Source: Leptospira limi
GTDB taxonomy: Bacteria; Spirochaetota; Leptospiria; Leptospirales; Leptospiraceae
Assembly (NCBI RefSeq): GCF_026151395.1
Contig: NZ_JAMQPV010000001.1
Coordinates: forward strand, 434,001-498,000
Reading direction: 5' to 3'
DNA: 64,000 bases
Below, piece by piece: positions 37,346 through 46,182 of this stretch. Positions within the stretch are counted from its first letter, which is position 1. The number at the start of each line of letters is the position of its first letter. The position numbers were made by a program, and so were the translations under genes. The notes under the pieces are model-generated. The model saw only the letters and a list, made by a program, of their open reading frames with translations, had not been told where the DNA came from and made no database searches.

Positions 37346-38287
37346 ATGAAAATCAAAACAAAAATTAGCGAAATGCTAAAAATTGATCTGCCGATCATCG
37401 CTGCGCCAATGTTCCTTGTCTCCTATCCGGAGTTAGTAGTTGCCGTTTCAGAAGCAGGAGGTATTGGGTGTTTCCCTTCTCTCAATTACAGAACTCCAGA
37501 ACAGTTACGCGAAGGGATTCTGGAAATACGTTCGAAAACAAAAAAACCGATTGGAGTGAATCTAATTTTACATAAGGAACATAATCCTAATTGGGCAAAA
37601 CAATTTGAAGTGGTGATGGATTTAAAAGTAGAGTTAATCATCACAAGCTTAGGAACTCCAAGGACAATCGCCAAAGAAATTAAAGCAAATGGTTCCACAT
37701 TATTTTGTGATGTAACAACCCTCAAACACGCTAACATTGTCGCAAAATCTGGCGCAGATGCACTCATCGCTGTTTCACAAGGAGCAGGTGGACATGCAGG
37801 TGCAATCACTCCGTTTGCTCTCATTCCTTATCTTAAAAAAGAAACAGGACTTCCAGTGATTGCCGCAGGAGCCATTTCCAATGGTTCACAAATGGCTGCA
37901 GCACTCTCTCTAGGAGCAGATGCCGTTTATATTGGTACACGATTTATAGCAACTCCAGAATCGAGGGCACAAAATGAATACAAACAAATGTTAATTGATT
38001 CAAGTCCAGATGAGATTGTATATACTGAAAAAATTTCAGGGATCCCTGCCAATTGGTTGGCCAAATCAGTGGAACGTTCACCAGAAATATTGGAAGACGG
38101 ACCTAAAAAAATTGCCGCGGGACATGCAGGTGGAGAAAAAGCAATCGAACAAGAATACAAACGTTGGAGAGACATTTGGTCTGCTGGCCAAGGAGTTGCC
38201 CAAATTGAAGAAGTGAAACCGGCTGGAGAGATTGTAAAAGAAATTGCAAATGAATATTTGCAAACTGTTAACTCACTCCCTCGATAA
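37346..38287 (+). CDS. Nitronate monooxygenase family FMN enzyme
   Basis: A 313-aa TIM-barrel flavoprotein of the nitronate monooxygenase (formerly 2-nitropropane dioxygenase) family, which oxidises alkyl nitronates. Visible segments are IIAAPMFLVSYPELV, EAGGIGCFPSLNYR, GVNLILHKEHN, SQGAGGHAG with the catalytic-region His, and VIAAGAISNGSQ then GADAVYIGTRF for FMN phosphate binding. AGGAGA lies six bases before the ATG. A hairpin follows the stop. Family members are often annotated enoyl-ACP reductase II-like, so the substrate is not certain. Confidence 0.9.
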   Translation: MKIKTKISEMLKIDLPIIAAPMFLVSYPELVVAVSEAGGIGCFPSLNYRTPEQLREGILEIRSKTKKPIGVNLILHKEHNPNWAKQFEVVMDLKVELIITSLGTPRTIAKEIKANGSTLFCDVTTLKHANIVAKSGADALIAVSQGAGGHAGAITPFALIPYLKKETGLPVIAAGAISNGSQMAAALSLGADAVYIGTRFIATPESRAQNEYKQMLIDSSPDEIVYTEKISGIPANWLAKSVERSPEILEDGPKKIAAGHAGGEKAIEQEYKRWRDIWSAGQGVAQIEEVKPAGEIVKEIANEYLQTVNSLPR

Positions 38288-38307
38288 ATTCACAAAACAA
38301 ATATTAT

Positions 38308-38341
38308 GCGAATCTTCCACGAAATGGCTGATTCGCTTTTA
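38308..38341 (+). terminator. Intrinsic terminator after the nitronate monooxygenase gene
   Basis: GCGAATC (38308-38314) pairs with GATTCGC (38330-38336), with an inner CCA/TGG stem, and TTTT follows. It lies between two convergent genes, in the right orientation for the plus-strand gene. Confidence 0.6.
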
Positions 38342-38346
38342 ATGAA

Positions 38347-39660
38347 TTACTTAAGATTATTAGAAAAATTTCGGATCGTGGAAATCATTCCTTTTGTATC
38401 CAAATAGTCATTGGATTTATACAAACGTCTTCCATCTGGACTGAGAATCAAAAAGAAAGGTAATCCAATTTTTAATTCGGGATACTCTGGATTTGAGACA
38501 AATGTTTCAAATATAGAATCCGTATCATAAACCTTCCACAAAATTACATCCCTACGAAAGGTTTCGTTCCATTCTTTGTTTGTCAGTGTAAGTTTCTGAA
38601 ATTCTTTACAGTTCGTACACCAATCTGCATAAAAATCAATGAAAATTGGTATATTTTTATCTTTTGCTAATCTAAGTGCATCACTTTCATTGCGGTACCA
38701 AACTAAATTTCCATGTTCTTCCTTAATTTCTTGGTTTGAAGAATTTGAATTGGAAACTGCATTTCCGTAGTTTTGTTTCCATAAAGATAGATTCAAAAAT
38801 AAGAACAAAATGAGTAAAGCAGTGATGGATACAATTTGATAGAGAGATTGTTTCATCTTTTCTGTAGTTGTTCCTTCTTTTTTTTGAAGGTACAAAAACA
38901 AAAGAGCCACTGTCCAAAGGAGAAAAACTTTTAAGCTTAATCCTTTTGCTAATCCCCATAAATCAAATGCCTTTTCAAGGTATGTATAAGAAAAATAGAA
39001 GATGAGTATCGCCAATGACCATTGAATGTATTTCATCCACTTTCCCGATTTAGGGAGTGACAATCCAAATACACCGATCATTAAAAATGGAATCCCAAGA
39101 CCCATTCCAAATAAAAACATTTTAAATGAAGTAAAAAGGATCGGTAAAATTTTAAATCCTTCTGTTTGGTAATTGATGAGTTGGACTAGTATGGAAACAA
39201 CAACAGGGCCAACACAAGGTGAAGACAACAATCCAGCTCCCATTCCTAAAAAGAATGTATTCGCATAATTTACGTTAACCGAATTTTTTAGATCACCAGA
39301 AAAGAATGGAAAATATAAAAATTCAGCAACACTTAAACCCAAGACAAATAACAAAATTGCTAAAACCAATTGAGTTTCAGGAAATCGCAAAAATGAGTTA
39401 AAAACTCCCCCGCTGACCCCTGCGATCAATCCGAAGATCGCATACATCAAGGCCAAACCAAAATAATACACGAGTGGATGCGACCATTTGTGTTTGGCGA
39501 CTCTAGTTTTTAAAATTCCAGCCGTGATCGGATACAATGGATAAACACAAGGAAGTAACCCGGCAAATAAACCACCTAAAGCTAAAAATAAAGCTGTGGA
39601 AAAAGAAAAATTGCCGGAAGACAATTGCGATTCAATGAAGGTTTGGATTTCAGAAAACAT
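38347..39660 (-). CDS. DsbD-like thiol:disulfide transporter (CcdA domain plus thioredoxin)
   Basis: A 437-aa protein moving electrons from the cytoplasm to periplasmic thiols. The eight-span CcdA/DsbD-beta domain carries its redox cysteines in LLPCVYPLYPITAG and SSPCVGPVVVSI. The C-terminal periplasmic thioredoxin domain has FYADWCTNCKEF. The N-terminal DsbD-alpha domain is absent, so partners must take electrons directly from the thioredoxin domain. It lies ten bases downstream of the outer-membrane protein gene and in the same direction as the FecR/CXXCH gene, suggesting a role in keeping that CXXCH reduced for haem attachment (inference). Confidence 0.9.
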   Translation of the reverse strand: MFSEIQTFIESQLSSGNFSFSTALFLALGGLFAGLLPCVYPLYPITAGILKTRVAKHKWSHPLVYYFGLALMYAIFGLIAGVSGGVFNSFLRFPETQLVLAILLFVLGLSVAEFLYFPFFSGDLKNSVNVNYANTFFLGMGAGLLSSPCVGPVVVSILVQLINYQTEGFKILPILFTSFKMFLFGMGLGIPFLMIGVFGLSLPKSGKWMKYIQWSLAILIFYFSYTYLEKAFDLWGLAKGLSLKVFLLWTVALLFLYLQKKEGTTTEKMKQSLYQIVSITALLILFLFLNLSLWKQNYGNAVSNSNSSNQEIKEEHGNLVWYRNESDALRLAKDKNIPIFIDFYADWCTNCKEFQKLTLTNKEWNETFRRDVILWKVYDTDSIFETFVSNPEYPELKIGLPFFLILSPDGRRLYKSNDYLDTKGMISTIRNFSNNLK

Positions 39661-39670
39661 ATATTTTATC

Positions 39671-41068
39671 TTAGAACGAAGTTGTCGCTTTCAATACAAT
39701 ACTGCGATCCAATCTACCATATTCGGAGATTGGAAACGTTGTAGGTTTTGAAAACTGTCCTATATATTCGACACGATTTGATGATTCCCCGGTACTGTCT
39801 ACATACCATTTATTGGGTTCCCCTTTTGTATCATACGATCGGACTTCCATATACCCAATCGCAAACCGAGTTGACGGGGAAAACAACCATTCTCCAAAAA
39901 TTTGTTTTCCAATATAATAAGACTGGTCAGAATACCTTGGTTCTGTTGCACCAGGTTGGAACCTTACCCAAGGTTCCCGTTCTACGGTTTCTGTTGCCCT
40001 AAGTCCAGGGTTTGGACCTCCAGTTGCGATCTCACCCCTTGTTACCAACCGAAGGGTACCATTCCCAATCCCTAACCAAAGGTAAGCCCCTTTGCCTGTT
40101 GATTCGGGAATGGTCGTTCCTTGTTGGTAGGGTGCCATACGATCAACAATCTTTCCACCCAAATGTTTTTTGAACATCCCGCCAAGTCCCAAATTGATGA
40201 TATCCTTCCATAGGAGATGCGATTCGATTGCAATGACTTGTTCTTGGTTTAATGAAACAGGTCCTTGTCGTTTTGTATTTGGATTTCCATCATCTAAAAG
40301 GCATTTGGTTCGTCCTTCCCTACATTCGTCATTCGCATAACCAAATGCATTCGATGCTCGCCCAAGCAGATGGATGCCTGTTTTTAAATTTTCAGTCCAG
40401 GAAGGATCCCAACCTATTTTTCCGATTACATCATAACCGGTATTGGTTGTGTTTTGAACTTCTCTGTATCCATCTCCATTGACAATTGCAGTCTGCAAGG
40501 AAAATGATCTCCATTTTCCAATATAATTGATTCCTAAATCGACAGGGTCTTTTGCAAATCCAAGAGATTCTAAAGGTGATTTATCAAAATACCGCCAATC
40601 ATAATTTCCTGACCATACAGAAAACATATGTGGAAGTTCAAACATTCCAAACTGGATTTGGTGTTTTGTTGTTCCAATCTCAAACGTTTTTGCGAGATTT
40701 GCTCGCCTAACTAAAAATACATAAGGATTCGATTTATTTCCAGTTCCGACAGACGTATCATTTGTGAGTGCATCATTTCTTAAAATTTCGCCCCAAAATT
40801 CTGCTTTGATTCCTAATTCTTCCCATTCTTTGGAAATCGAAAACATTGTCCAAGGCATGGAAAATCCAGTTTTATCAGTGGGAGAAAGTTCGTTTGCACC
40901 TGATGCTTTGTCACGGATTCGAATTGAAGCAGTGGGAGTGATGATGGCCCCTAATTTTAATCCATAGTAACCATCAGGTTCTTCTTTTTTGGTTGTAACT
41001 ACTTCTTCACCTAATACGGGATAGATGAAGAAGGAAAATACAATGATAAACCTAGAAAAAAATTTCAC
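39671..41068 (-). CDS. Predicted outer-membrane beta-barrel protein
   Basis: A 465-aa exported protein with a signal peptide (FIIVFSFFIYPVLGEEV). It has many alternating aromatic/polar strands (YGLKLGAIITPTASIRIRD; RYFDKSPLESLGFAKD; GAYLWLGIGNGTLRL) and ends in ...VLKATTSF, a terminal Phe typical of BAM-inserted barrels. The length suits a 16-18-strand porin. I cannot name its substrate. It overlaps the FecR-domain gene by four bases and precedes the DsbD-like gene. Confidence 0.78.
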   Translation of the reverse strand: MKFFSRFIIVFSFFIYPVLGEEVVTTKKEEPDGYYGLKLGAIITPTASIRIRDKASGANELSPTDKTGFSMPWTMFSISKEWEELGIKAEFWGEILRNDALTNDTSVGTGNKSNPYVFLVRRANLAKTFEIGTTKHQIQFGMFELPHMFSVWSGNYDWRYFDKSPLESLGFAKDPVDLGINYIGKWRSFSLQTAIVNGDGYREVQNTTNTGYDVIGKIGWDPSWTENLKTGIHLLGRASNAFGYANDECREGRTKCLLDDGNPNTKRQGPVSLNQEQVIAIESHLLWKDIINLGLGGMFKKHLGGKIVDRMAPYQQGTTIPESTGKGAYLWLGIGNGTLRLVTRGEIATGGPNPGLRATETVEREPWVRFQPGATEPRYSDQSYYIGKQIFGEWLFSPSTRFAIGYMEVRSYDTKGEPNKWYVDSTGESSNRVEYIGQFSKPTTFPISEYGRLDRSIVLKATTSF

Positions 41069-41760
41069 TTTTTGCCGTAGGTTTCATCCGGTGTAAAACT
41101 TTTATCTTCCCAACCAATAGGTTTGTGGCATGGTAGACAACGATTTAACATTGGCATTTGTTTTCTTTTTTCATTGAGTAAAACGGTTGCTCCGTCTTTT
41201 GTGATCATCTCTTTGTACTCATTTTTTTCAAGTTCGGTAGCACCTTCTTTTTTAGCACCACCAGTACCTTTTACAAAATCGATTCCATTGATGTTAACTT
41301 GTCCTTCACAAACACAAGTATAACCTTTTTTCTCTTTTTCTTCGAAAAACACTCCAAATGCGGTTCCGCGAACTCCTGCTGTCGTAGTTGGTGTGGAAAC
41401 TTCAAAACTTCCTTTTTTGAAACCGTTTACACGAAACCAGGCAGCACCGTTTTGGACATAGGCTTTTGCTACTTTTTTATCGGAGTTCCATTCCTTTAAG
41501 GTAAAATCTGTGTTAGGTTGGATTCTGATTTCTGTCTCTTGGTACAAAAAATCCACTTTGGAACCATTGCCAGTTTTGATCCGATCACCTGGTCTTAACA
41601 CGTCGTTTATTTTGAGAGTTTTCCAAAGTTTAGAAGTGTCAGAGGCAGGTAAAAAACTTACCTTTCCACGTGTAAAAGTTGCAACAGCAAACTCTTCAGC
41701 AGAAAGGGAAATTGATGTTAGGAGGAACAATAAGAGTGTTAGAGAGATTTTGAGGCTCAT
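41065..41760 (-). CDS. FecR-domain periplasmic protein with C-terminal CXXCH motif
   Basis: A 231-aa exported protein (signal MSLKISLTLLLFLLTSISLSA) starting at ATG 41760. The FecR domain is seen in LRPGDRIKTGNGSKVDFLY, ETEIRIQPNTDFTL and VSTPTTTAGVRGTAFGVFFE. Near the C-terminus is RCLPCHKPIGWED, a C-x-x-C-H sequence of the kind that binds c-type haem, with Met residues just upstream as possible axial ligands. There is no membrane helix, so it is not a classical FecR sigma regulator. It overlaps the outer-membrane barrel gene (ATGA). Haem binding is inference from the motif and the nearby DsbD-like gene. Confidence 0.82.
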   Translation of the reverse strand: MSLKISLTLLLFLLTSISLSAEEFAVATFTRGKVSFLPASDTSKLWKTLKINDVLRPGDRIKTGNGSKVDFLYQETEIRIQPNTDFTLKEWNSDKKVAKAYVQNGAAWFRVNGFKKGSFEVSTPTTTAGVRGTAFGVFFEEKEKKGYTCVCEGQVNINGIDFVKGTGGAKKEGATELEKNEYKEMITKDGATVLLNEKRKQMPMLNRCLPCHKPIGWEDKSFTPDETYGKK

Positions 41761-41829
41761 AATCACTCTAACAAACACAGGGAAATAAATTATCAATCAA
41801 ATTCTCAAAAATAACGGTTTAGAATCTGA

Positions 41830-42753
41830 TCACCAAGGGATGGCAAAACCCAATTGTGATAATTTGTACTCTAATTCCTCTCGTTCTCTACTTTTTTTAG
41901 CAGTAGAACCTTGTTCGTCTAACATTCCTAGTTCGATTGCTTTTTTACGTGCTCCTTCTTTTCCTGAAAGGTTTAGAGCTGCGATGATCTCGGAATCATA
42001 TTTTGTCAAATGAAGGGCACTCAATCGATAGTCCACAAACGCTTCCCAAGTATGTGGTACCCATTTTTGAACAATTTGTTCACCGATGGTTTTAGCAAAT
42101 AACCGAATTTCTAGTTGGGCATGGTCATCCATTCTTAGGGCTAAAAAATGGAGTAAATTATGTAGGTCAATTTTCCAATAAGCTTCTGTATATGTTGCGA
42201 GTGGGAGATCTTTTCTTGCTTGTTCACGTGCAACACCCAATTCCAATCTTTCATTATAAATATCATTTGCAAATTTTTGGAATTCCGTTTCTCGCTTTGT
42301 TAGGTGGTCACCTTTGGATAATTCTAAAAATCCATCACTTCCTTGTTTGTTCCCTACGGATTGTACTCGCCACTCACCAGGTAAAGTTGTTTGAGCCGAA
42401 TCGATGGCTACGGAATAACGCGTAGAGTATTCATTGACATTTGCCATTCTATGGCGAATCCATTGGCGCCAAGTGTCCATGGGAACTCTCACATGTAGCT
42501 TGAGTTCGCACATTTCAAATGGTGTGCTATGGCGATGGCGCATCAAATACCGAATGAGCCCACGGTCTTCATTTACCTTTTTTGTTCCTTTTCCGTACGA
42601 AACGCGTGCTGCCTGAACGATGGATTCATCTGAACCCATATAATCAACGAGTCTGACAAACCCATCATCCAAAATTGGGAATGGTTTTCCTAAAATGTAG
42701 TCTAAATCGGGAACGGATACTCTTGGAATGGATTCGAAATCAGATTGTTGCAT
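41830..42753 (-). CDS. thyX: Flavin-dependent thymidylate synthase
   Basis: Makes dTMP from dUMP using FAD and methylene-THF, replacing ThyA. The ThyX signature R-H-R-x7-S is present as RHRMANVNEYSTRYS, with an earlier RHRHSTPFE and the downstream REQARKDLPLATYTE with its Arg-Leu-Pro-type segment. The 307-aa length is above the usual 220-260, with extensions at both ends, the C-terminal one being charged and helical. It is divergent from the large alpha/beta hydrolase. Confidence 0.95.
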   Translation of the reverse strand: MQQSDFESIPRVSVPDLDYILGKPFPILDDGFVRLVDYMGSDESIVQAARVSYGKGTKKVNEDRGLIRYLMRHRHSTPFEMCELKLHVRVPMDTWRQWIRHRMANVNEYSTRYSVAIDSAQTTLPGEWRVQSVGNKQGSDGFLELSKGDHLTKRETEFQKFANDIYNERLELGVAREQARKDLPLATYTEAYWKIDLHNLLHFLALRMDDHAQLEIRLFAKTIGEQIVQKWVPHTWEAFVDYRLSALHLTKYDSEIIAALNLSGKEGARKKAIELGMLDEQGSTAKKSREREELEYKLSQLGFAIPW

Positions 42754-42844
42754 ATTAGCTTTATTTTTTAGTTCACAGGCATATGAAAAGTCGAAAATAG
42801 AGTTATAGCGTACCGCACAGGCACATAAATAGAAAGGATGCTAA

Positions 42845-44722
42845 ATGGCACTTGAAGAAAATACGTTGGAAGATCGTTTGATCAAAATTTCCTCCAGAGA
42901 AAGTAACAAAAATCTCATGGTTAGCCCGGACAAAATTTATATTTTTCCGGTACCAAAAACAACCTTCCAATTTTTGGAAAATATTTGGCAATCCTTCACC
43001 AATAAAATGGTTTCCCTCGTTGATTTTAACGATGATCCGATTTTTAATTTTTCCATTTTTGAAGTCATCGACCAAGACGAGATGAAAATTGTGGCCACTG
43101 CCACTCACTTCAAACTGAAAGAAATTGCAGAACGAAGGAAAATTCCTGGCATTGAGGAATACATCAAAAAATCGAGACCCATTCATTTAGCTGACCCAAG
43201 GAACGAATCCGCACGTTTTATCCGAAAAGCGATCATTGATTTTAATAAAGGACTTCGTCCTGAAGTCACTTTTGTAAACCTAAAGGAAGAAGAAATCCAT
43301 CCTGAAAAAAAGGTACTTCTTTCTGAAACCATGAACCATGCTATTGGGATTCCACTTTTTGTGAATGAAAATCCAATCGGGATATTGTGGGGGATCACAA
43401 AAGATCCAATTGCCGAAGATCAAATCAGACCTCTCACCTTACAATTGTATTCACTTTTTGATGTCATCGAATTTGTTGTGGCAAAGGAAATGGAATCCGG
43501 AAACGACCATTACATAGCCCAAAAAAATATCGAAAAAGCTGATACAGTTTCTAACTCTCGAAATCTTTTTTATACAACGACTAAGGACCAAAAAGAACCA
43601 GTAACCTCTATTATATTCAAATCCCATCAATATAATATTGAATATAGGATGGATGCTTCATTCATCATACCAACGACTGATGGTTATGCGGTATCTTTAA
43701 AAAGTTTTACTCCTGAAAAATTAAACAATACAGGAAAAAATTTACTCTTGATTCCAGGATTTTTTTGTAGGCGATCCGTGATGGATAAACTTGCAAAAGA
43801 GTTAGCCTTAAAGTATGGATACCGGGTTTTCCTAATGGATATGAGAGGAAGATCTAGGCAAACCATGCCAAAACATGGGAAAAAAGAAGGTTGGACGGTT
43901 GACAATTACATCCAAGACGATTTTCCAGAAGTGTTACGATGGATTCGTTGGCATTATCCAAGCGAAAGAACTGTCGTCGTTGGACACAGTATGGGAGGAA
44001 TGATCCCAAGGTTTTATGTTTCTTCCTATGAAAAGATCAAAGAACTCAAAGAGGAGTTCAATTTACCTCAACCAGAAGAATACATTGCAGGAATTGTTTC
44101 GATTACTTCGCCCAATTATATTAGTTTAAAATCCAATTTTATTGGATTGGACACTTTGAAACGTGGGTTTAGTCTGCTCCCTCATAAAATGATTTCGGAT
44201 ATGATTCTAAGTATGGCAAGTTTTTCCATGCAAGCAACCATCCAAACCATTGATTTGAAAAAGTTTTTCAAATTGATCTTAAATTTACATTCAAGTCTAC
44301 GTAGTTTTAGTTATAATATTGGCACAAAAGTGTTAACGATCAAAGACTTTGTCGGATATAAGGAAATTACTCCACCTGAATGGTACTTTCTAATGGAAGA
44401 CGTGTTTTGCGAAGAATCAGTATCTGTGATCATGCAATTTTTCCAAAGCCAAATATCGAATGAACAAAGTTTTTGGTCGAATGACGGTCGAATCAATTAC
44501 ACTGAAAATTTTCTCAACAACTTCACGATGCCAATTTATAGTGTAGTGGGAACTGTTGATAAAATTGTTCCAGAAGAAAGTTTAATAGAATTAAAAGATC
44601 TAAAATCAGAAAATAAGGTAACCACTTATTATGAGCAGGGACACCTTGGAATCATTTTCCATGGGGAAACTGTTAGAAAAATATGTAAAGGGATGGATGA
44701 ATGGATCCAAGGATTAAAATAA
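42845..44722 (+). CDS. Large alpha/beta hydrolase with N-terminal GAF-like region
   Basis: A 625-aa protein. Residues from about 290 on form an alpha/beta hydrolase: the oxyanion region LLLIPGFFCRRSVMDKL, the Asp/Arg strand RVFLMDMRGRSRQ, the nucleophile elbow VVGHSMGGM (G-x-S-x-G), and a C-terminal YSVVGTVDKIVPEE with the acid, then EQGHLGI with the catalytic His. The first 230 residues resemble a GAF-type sensor or adaptor (IGIPLFVNENPIGILWGI). No signal peptide is seen. The ATG is preceded by AAGGA at good spacing. The substrate, probably a lipid ester, is unknown. Confidence 0.85.
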   Translation: MALEENTLEDRLIKISSRESNKNLMVSPDKIYIFPVPKTTFQFLENIWQSFTNKMVSLVDFNDDPIFNFSIFEVIDQDEMKIVATATHFKLKEIAERRKIPGIEEYIKKSRPIHLADPRNESARFIRKAIIDFNKGLRPEVTFVNLKEEEIHPEKKVLLSETMNHAIGIPLFVNENPIGILWGITKDPIAEDQIRPLTLQLYSLFDVIEFVVAKEMESGNDHYIAQKNIEKADTVSNSRNLFYTTTKDQKEPVTSIIFKSHQYNIEYRMDASFIIPTTDGYAVSLKSFTPEKLNNTGKNLLLIPGFFCRRSVMDKLAKELALKYGYRVFLMDMRGRSRQTMPKHGKKEGWTVDNYIQDDFPEVLRWIRWHYPSERTVVVGHSMGGMIPRFYVSSYEKIKELKEEFNLPQPEEYIAGIVSITSPNYISLKSNFIGLDTLKRGFSLLPHKMISDMILSMASFSMQATIQTIDLKKFFKLILNLHSSLRSFSYNIGTKVLTIKDFVGYKEITPPEWYFLMEDVFCEESVSVIMQFFQSQISNEQSFWSNDGRINYTENFLNNFTMPIYSVVGTVDKIVPEESLIELKDLKSENKVTTYYEQGHLGIIFHGETVRKICKGMDEWIQGLK

Positions 44723-44734
44723 TCTTTGATTCCC

Positions 44735-45256
44735 CTAACGTCCGCTAAATCTGTTTCGGATCAGCTCCATTTCTTTTAATAAGGTAGCGTCACGACCAGA
44801 TAGAACATAAGCCCCTCTGACAGGAATACTTGTGATTTCAGAATCTTCAATCACAGTCACAAGTGTTCCAGGAATTTTGGGTTCTAGAAGATAAGTCCAA
44901 GATCCACGCATTTTAAAACTAGCATCCGTTAGTTCAATCTTCCACTTACGATTAGGGATCATCTCTTTTAATTCAAAAATCATGTACCCTCCCATATCAG
45001 GAGTTTCTAACCATTTTGTGGGAGTACCATCTGGTTTTGATTCTAGAATTTTAATCGCTACAACTTCCTTCCTGCGATTGGGAAGGTCGTTGATATCAGT
45101 AATATAATTCCAAATGTCCTCTGGTTCTGCTTTCAGCCACTCACTTGTTTCTTTGTGAAATTTAGATTCTTGGAAATACCCAACAGCAAGGAATAAAACA
45201 ACGAGCCCAATCAGCAAAAAACTTGTTCCAAAAGCAAAAAGAAGAATCCGTTTCAT
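44735..45256 (-). CDS. SRPBCC/polyketide-cyclase-fold protein with membrane anchor
   Basis: A 173-aa protein with one N-terminal span (LLFAFGTSFLLIGLVVLFLAV) and a periplasm- or surface-facing domain of the SRPBCC type. This is seen in AEPEDIWNYITDINDLPNRR, WLETPDMGGYMIFELKEM, WTYLLEPKIPGTLVTVIEDSEI and a C-terminal helix. The fold binds hydrophobic ligands. It is convergent with the hydrolase, 12 bases apart, and divergent from the NTF2-like gene, so its partner is not clear. Confidence 0.8.
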   Translation of the reverse strand: MKRILLFAFGTSFLLIGLVVLFLAVGYFQESKFHKETSEWLKAEPEDIWNYITDINDLPNRRKEVVAIKILESKPDGTPTKWLETPDMGGYMIFELKEMIPNRKWKIELTDASFKMRGSWTYLLEPKIPGTLVTVIEDSEITSIPVRGAYVLSGRDATLLKEMELIRNRFSGR

Positions 45257-45307
45257 GACTTTTTTTCTTGCTAAGTGGCAATCAAATCAATCATAATCTT
45301 TTCCACA

Positions 45308-45781
45308 ATGAACGCAAATGAAGAGTTAATTCAAAAGTTTTACACTGCCTTCCAAAACAAAGATGGACAAACCATGGTGTCCCTTTACCATCCAGAGATT
45401 CAATTTGAAGACCCTGCTTTTGGAAAATTAACAGGAAAAGAAGCTGGAGCCATGTGGCTCATGTTACTTGAAAGGAGCCAAAATTTAACCATTCGATTCT
45501 CGAATATCAAAGCGAATGAAACAGAGGGTTCTGCTAATTGGGAAGCTGATTATAGTTTTAGTAAAACAGGTAGACTTGTTCAAAACAAAATCCAAGCAAA
45601 ATTTACTTTTAAAGATGGTAAGATCATCCAACACAAAGACCAATTTTCTATGTGGAAGTGGTTAGGAATGGCGATGGGACCTATTGGATATTTACTCGGT
45701 TGGTGGCCGGCTCTTGGCAACAAAGTAAAAAAAGAAGCCGTCACCGGATTACAATTGTATATGAAACGTAAACGTATGTAG
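45308..45781 (+). CDS. NTF2-like (SnoaL-type) domain protein
   Basis: A 157-aa protein of the cone-shaped NTF2-like fold. It shows EELIQKFYTAFQNKDGQTM at the N-terminus, LYHPEIQFEDPAFGKLTG, then strands SANWEADYSFSK and IQAKFTFKDGKIIQHKDQF, the usual SnoaL_2 order. The C-terminus adds a hydrophobic stretch (LGMAMGPIGYLLGWWPALG) that may dock to a membrane. ATG 45308 is the natural start; an upstream in-frame codon adds 11 residues. The ligand or reaction is unknown. Confidence 0.82.
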   Translation: MNANEELIQKFYTAFQNKDGQTMVSLYHPEIQFEDPAFGKLTGKEAGAMWLMLLERSQNLTIRFSNIKANETEGSANWEADYSFSKTGRLVQNKIQAKFTFKDGKIIQHKDQFSMWKWLGMAMGPIGYLLGWWPALGNKVKKEAVTGLQLYMKRKRM

Positions 45782-45794
45782 TTTGGTACTAATT

Positions 45795-45823
45795 ATGGGA
45801 TTGGTAAACAAACCAAATCCCAT
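45795..45823. terminator. Hairpin between convergent genes
   Basis: ATGGGATTGGT faces ACCAAATCCCAT with one bulged base. It ends at the base before the rhodanese stop codon. It lacks a good U-run, so the terminator call is tentative. Confidence 0.4.
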
Positions 45824-46180
45824 TTATGGACTTGGCATATTGGAAAGTCCACCAGCATTGATGACTTGTTTGTATCCAATCGATTCTAAAAAGGATTTTG
45901 CACTTCCACTTCTACCACCTGACGCACAATAAACGATAATTGTTTGGTTTTTATCACCGAATTCATCCACTCGTTTGGATACTTCATCGATTGGAATATT
46001 TTTGGCTGTAGGGAAATGGCCAGAATTAAATTCAGCAACGGTTCTCACATCAACAACAAGAGCACCAGCATCAATTTTTTCTTTGAGTTGTGATTGGTCC
46101 ATTCCAGAAGTTTTCTTCAATTGGAAAATGATGAATAATACAGCGACAGTTACGATAACAATGAGGATCATTCGATTCAA
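45824..46180 (-). CDS. Membrane-anchored rhodanese-domain protein
   Basis: A 118-aa protein with an N-terminal span (MILIVIVTVAVLFIIF) and a single rhodanese domain: ALVVDVRTVAEFNSGHFPTAKNIPID, then the active-site loop VYCASGGRSGSA with the persulfide-carrying Cys. It could transfer or sense sulfane sulfur in the periplasm. The start is a TTG at 46180, chosen because AGGAG lies seven bases before it, whereas the first ATG (46171) is too far. It is the last gene of the metG operon, two bases after the HisI-like stop. Confidence 0.88.
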   Translation of the reverse strand: MNRMILIVIVTVAVLFIIFQLKKTSGMDQSQLKEKIDAGALVVDVRTVAEFNSGHFPTAKNIPIDEVSKRVDEFGDKNQTIIVYCASGGRSGSAKSFLESIGYKQVINAGGLSNMPSP

Positions 46181-46182
46181 AA

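Noticed and set aside
42754..42844. Possible riboswitch between thyX and the hydrolase
   Set aside because: The 91 bases show no conserved aptamer-like pattern or terminator/antiterminator pair that I can recognise.
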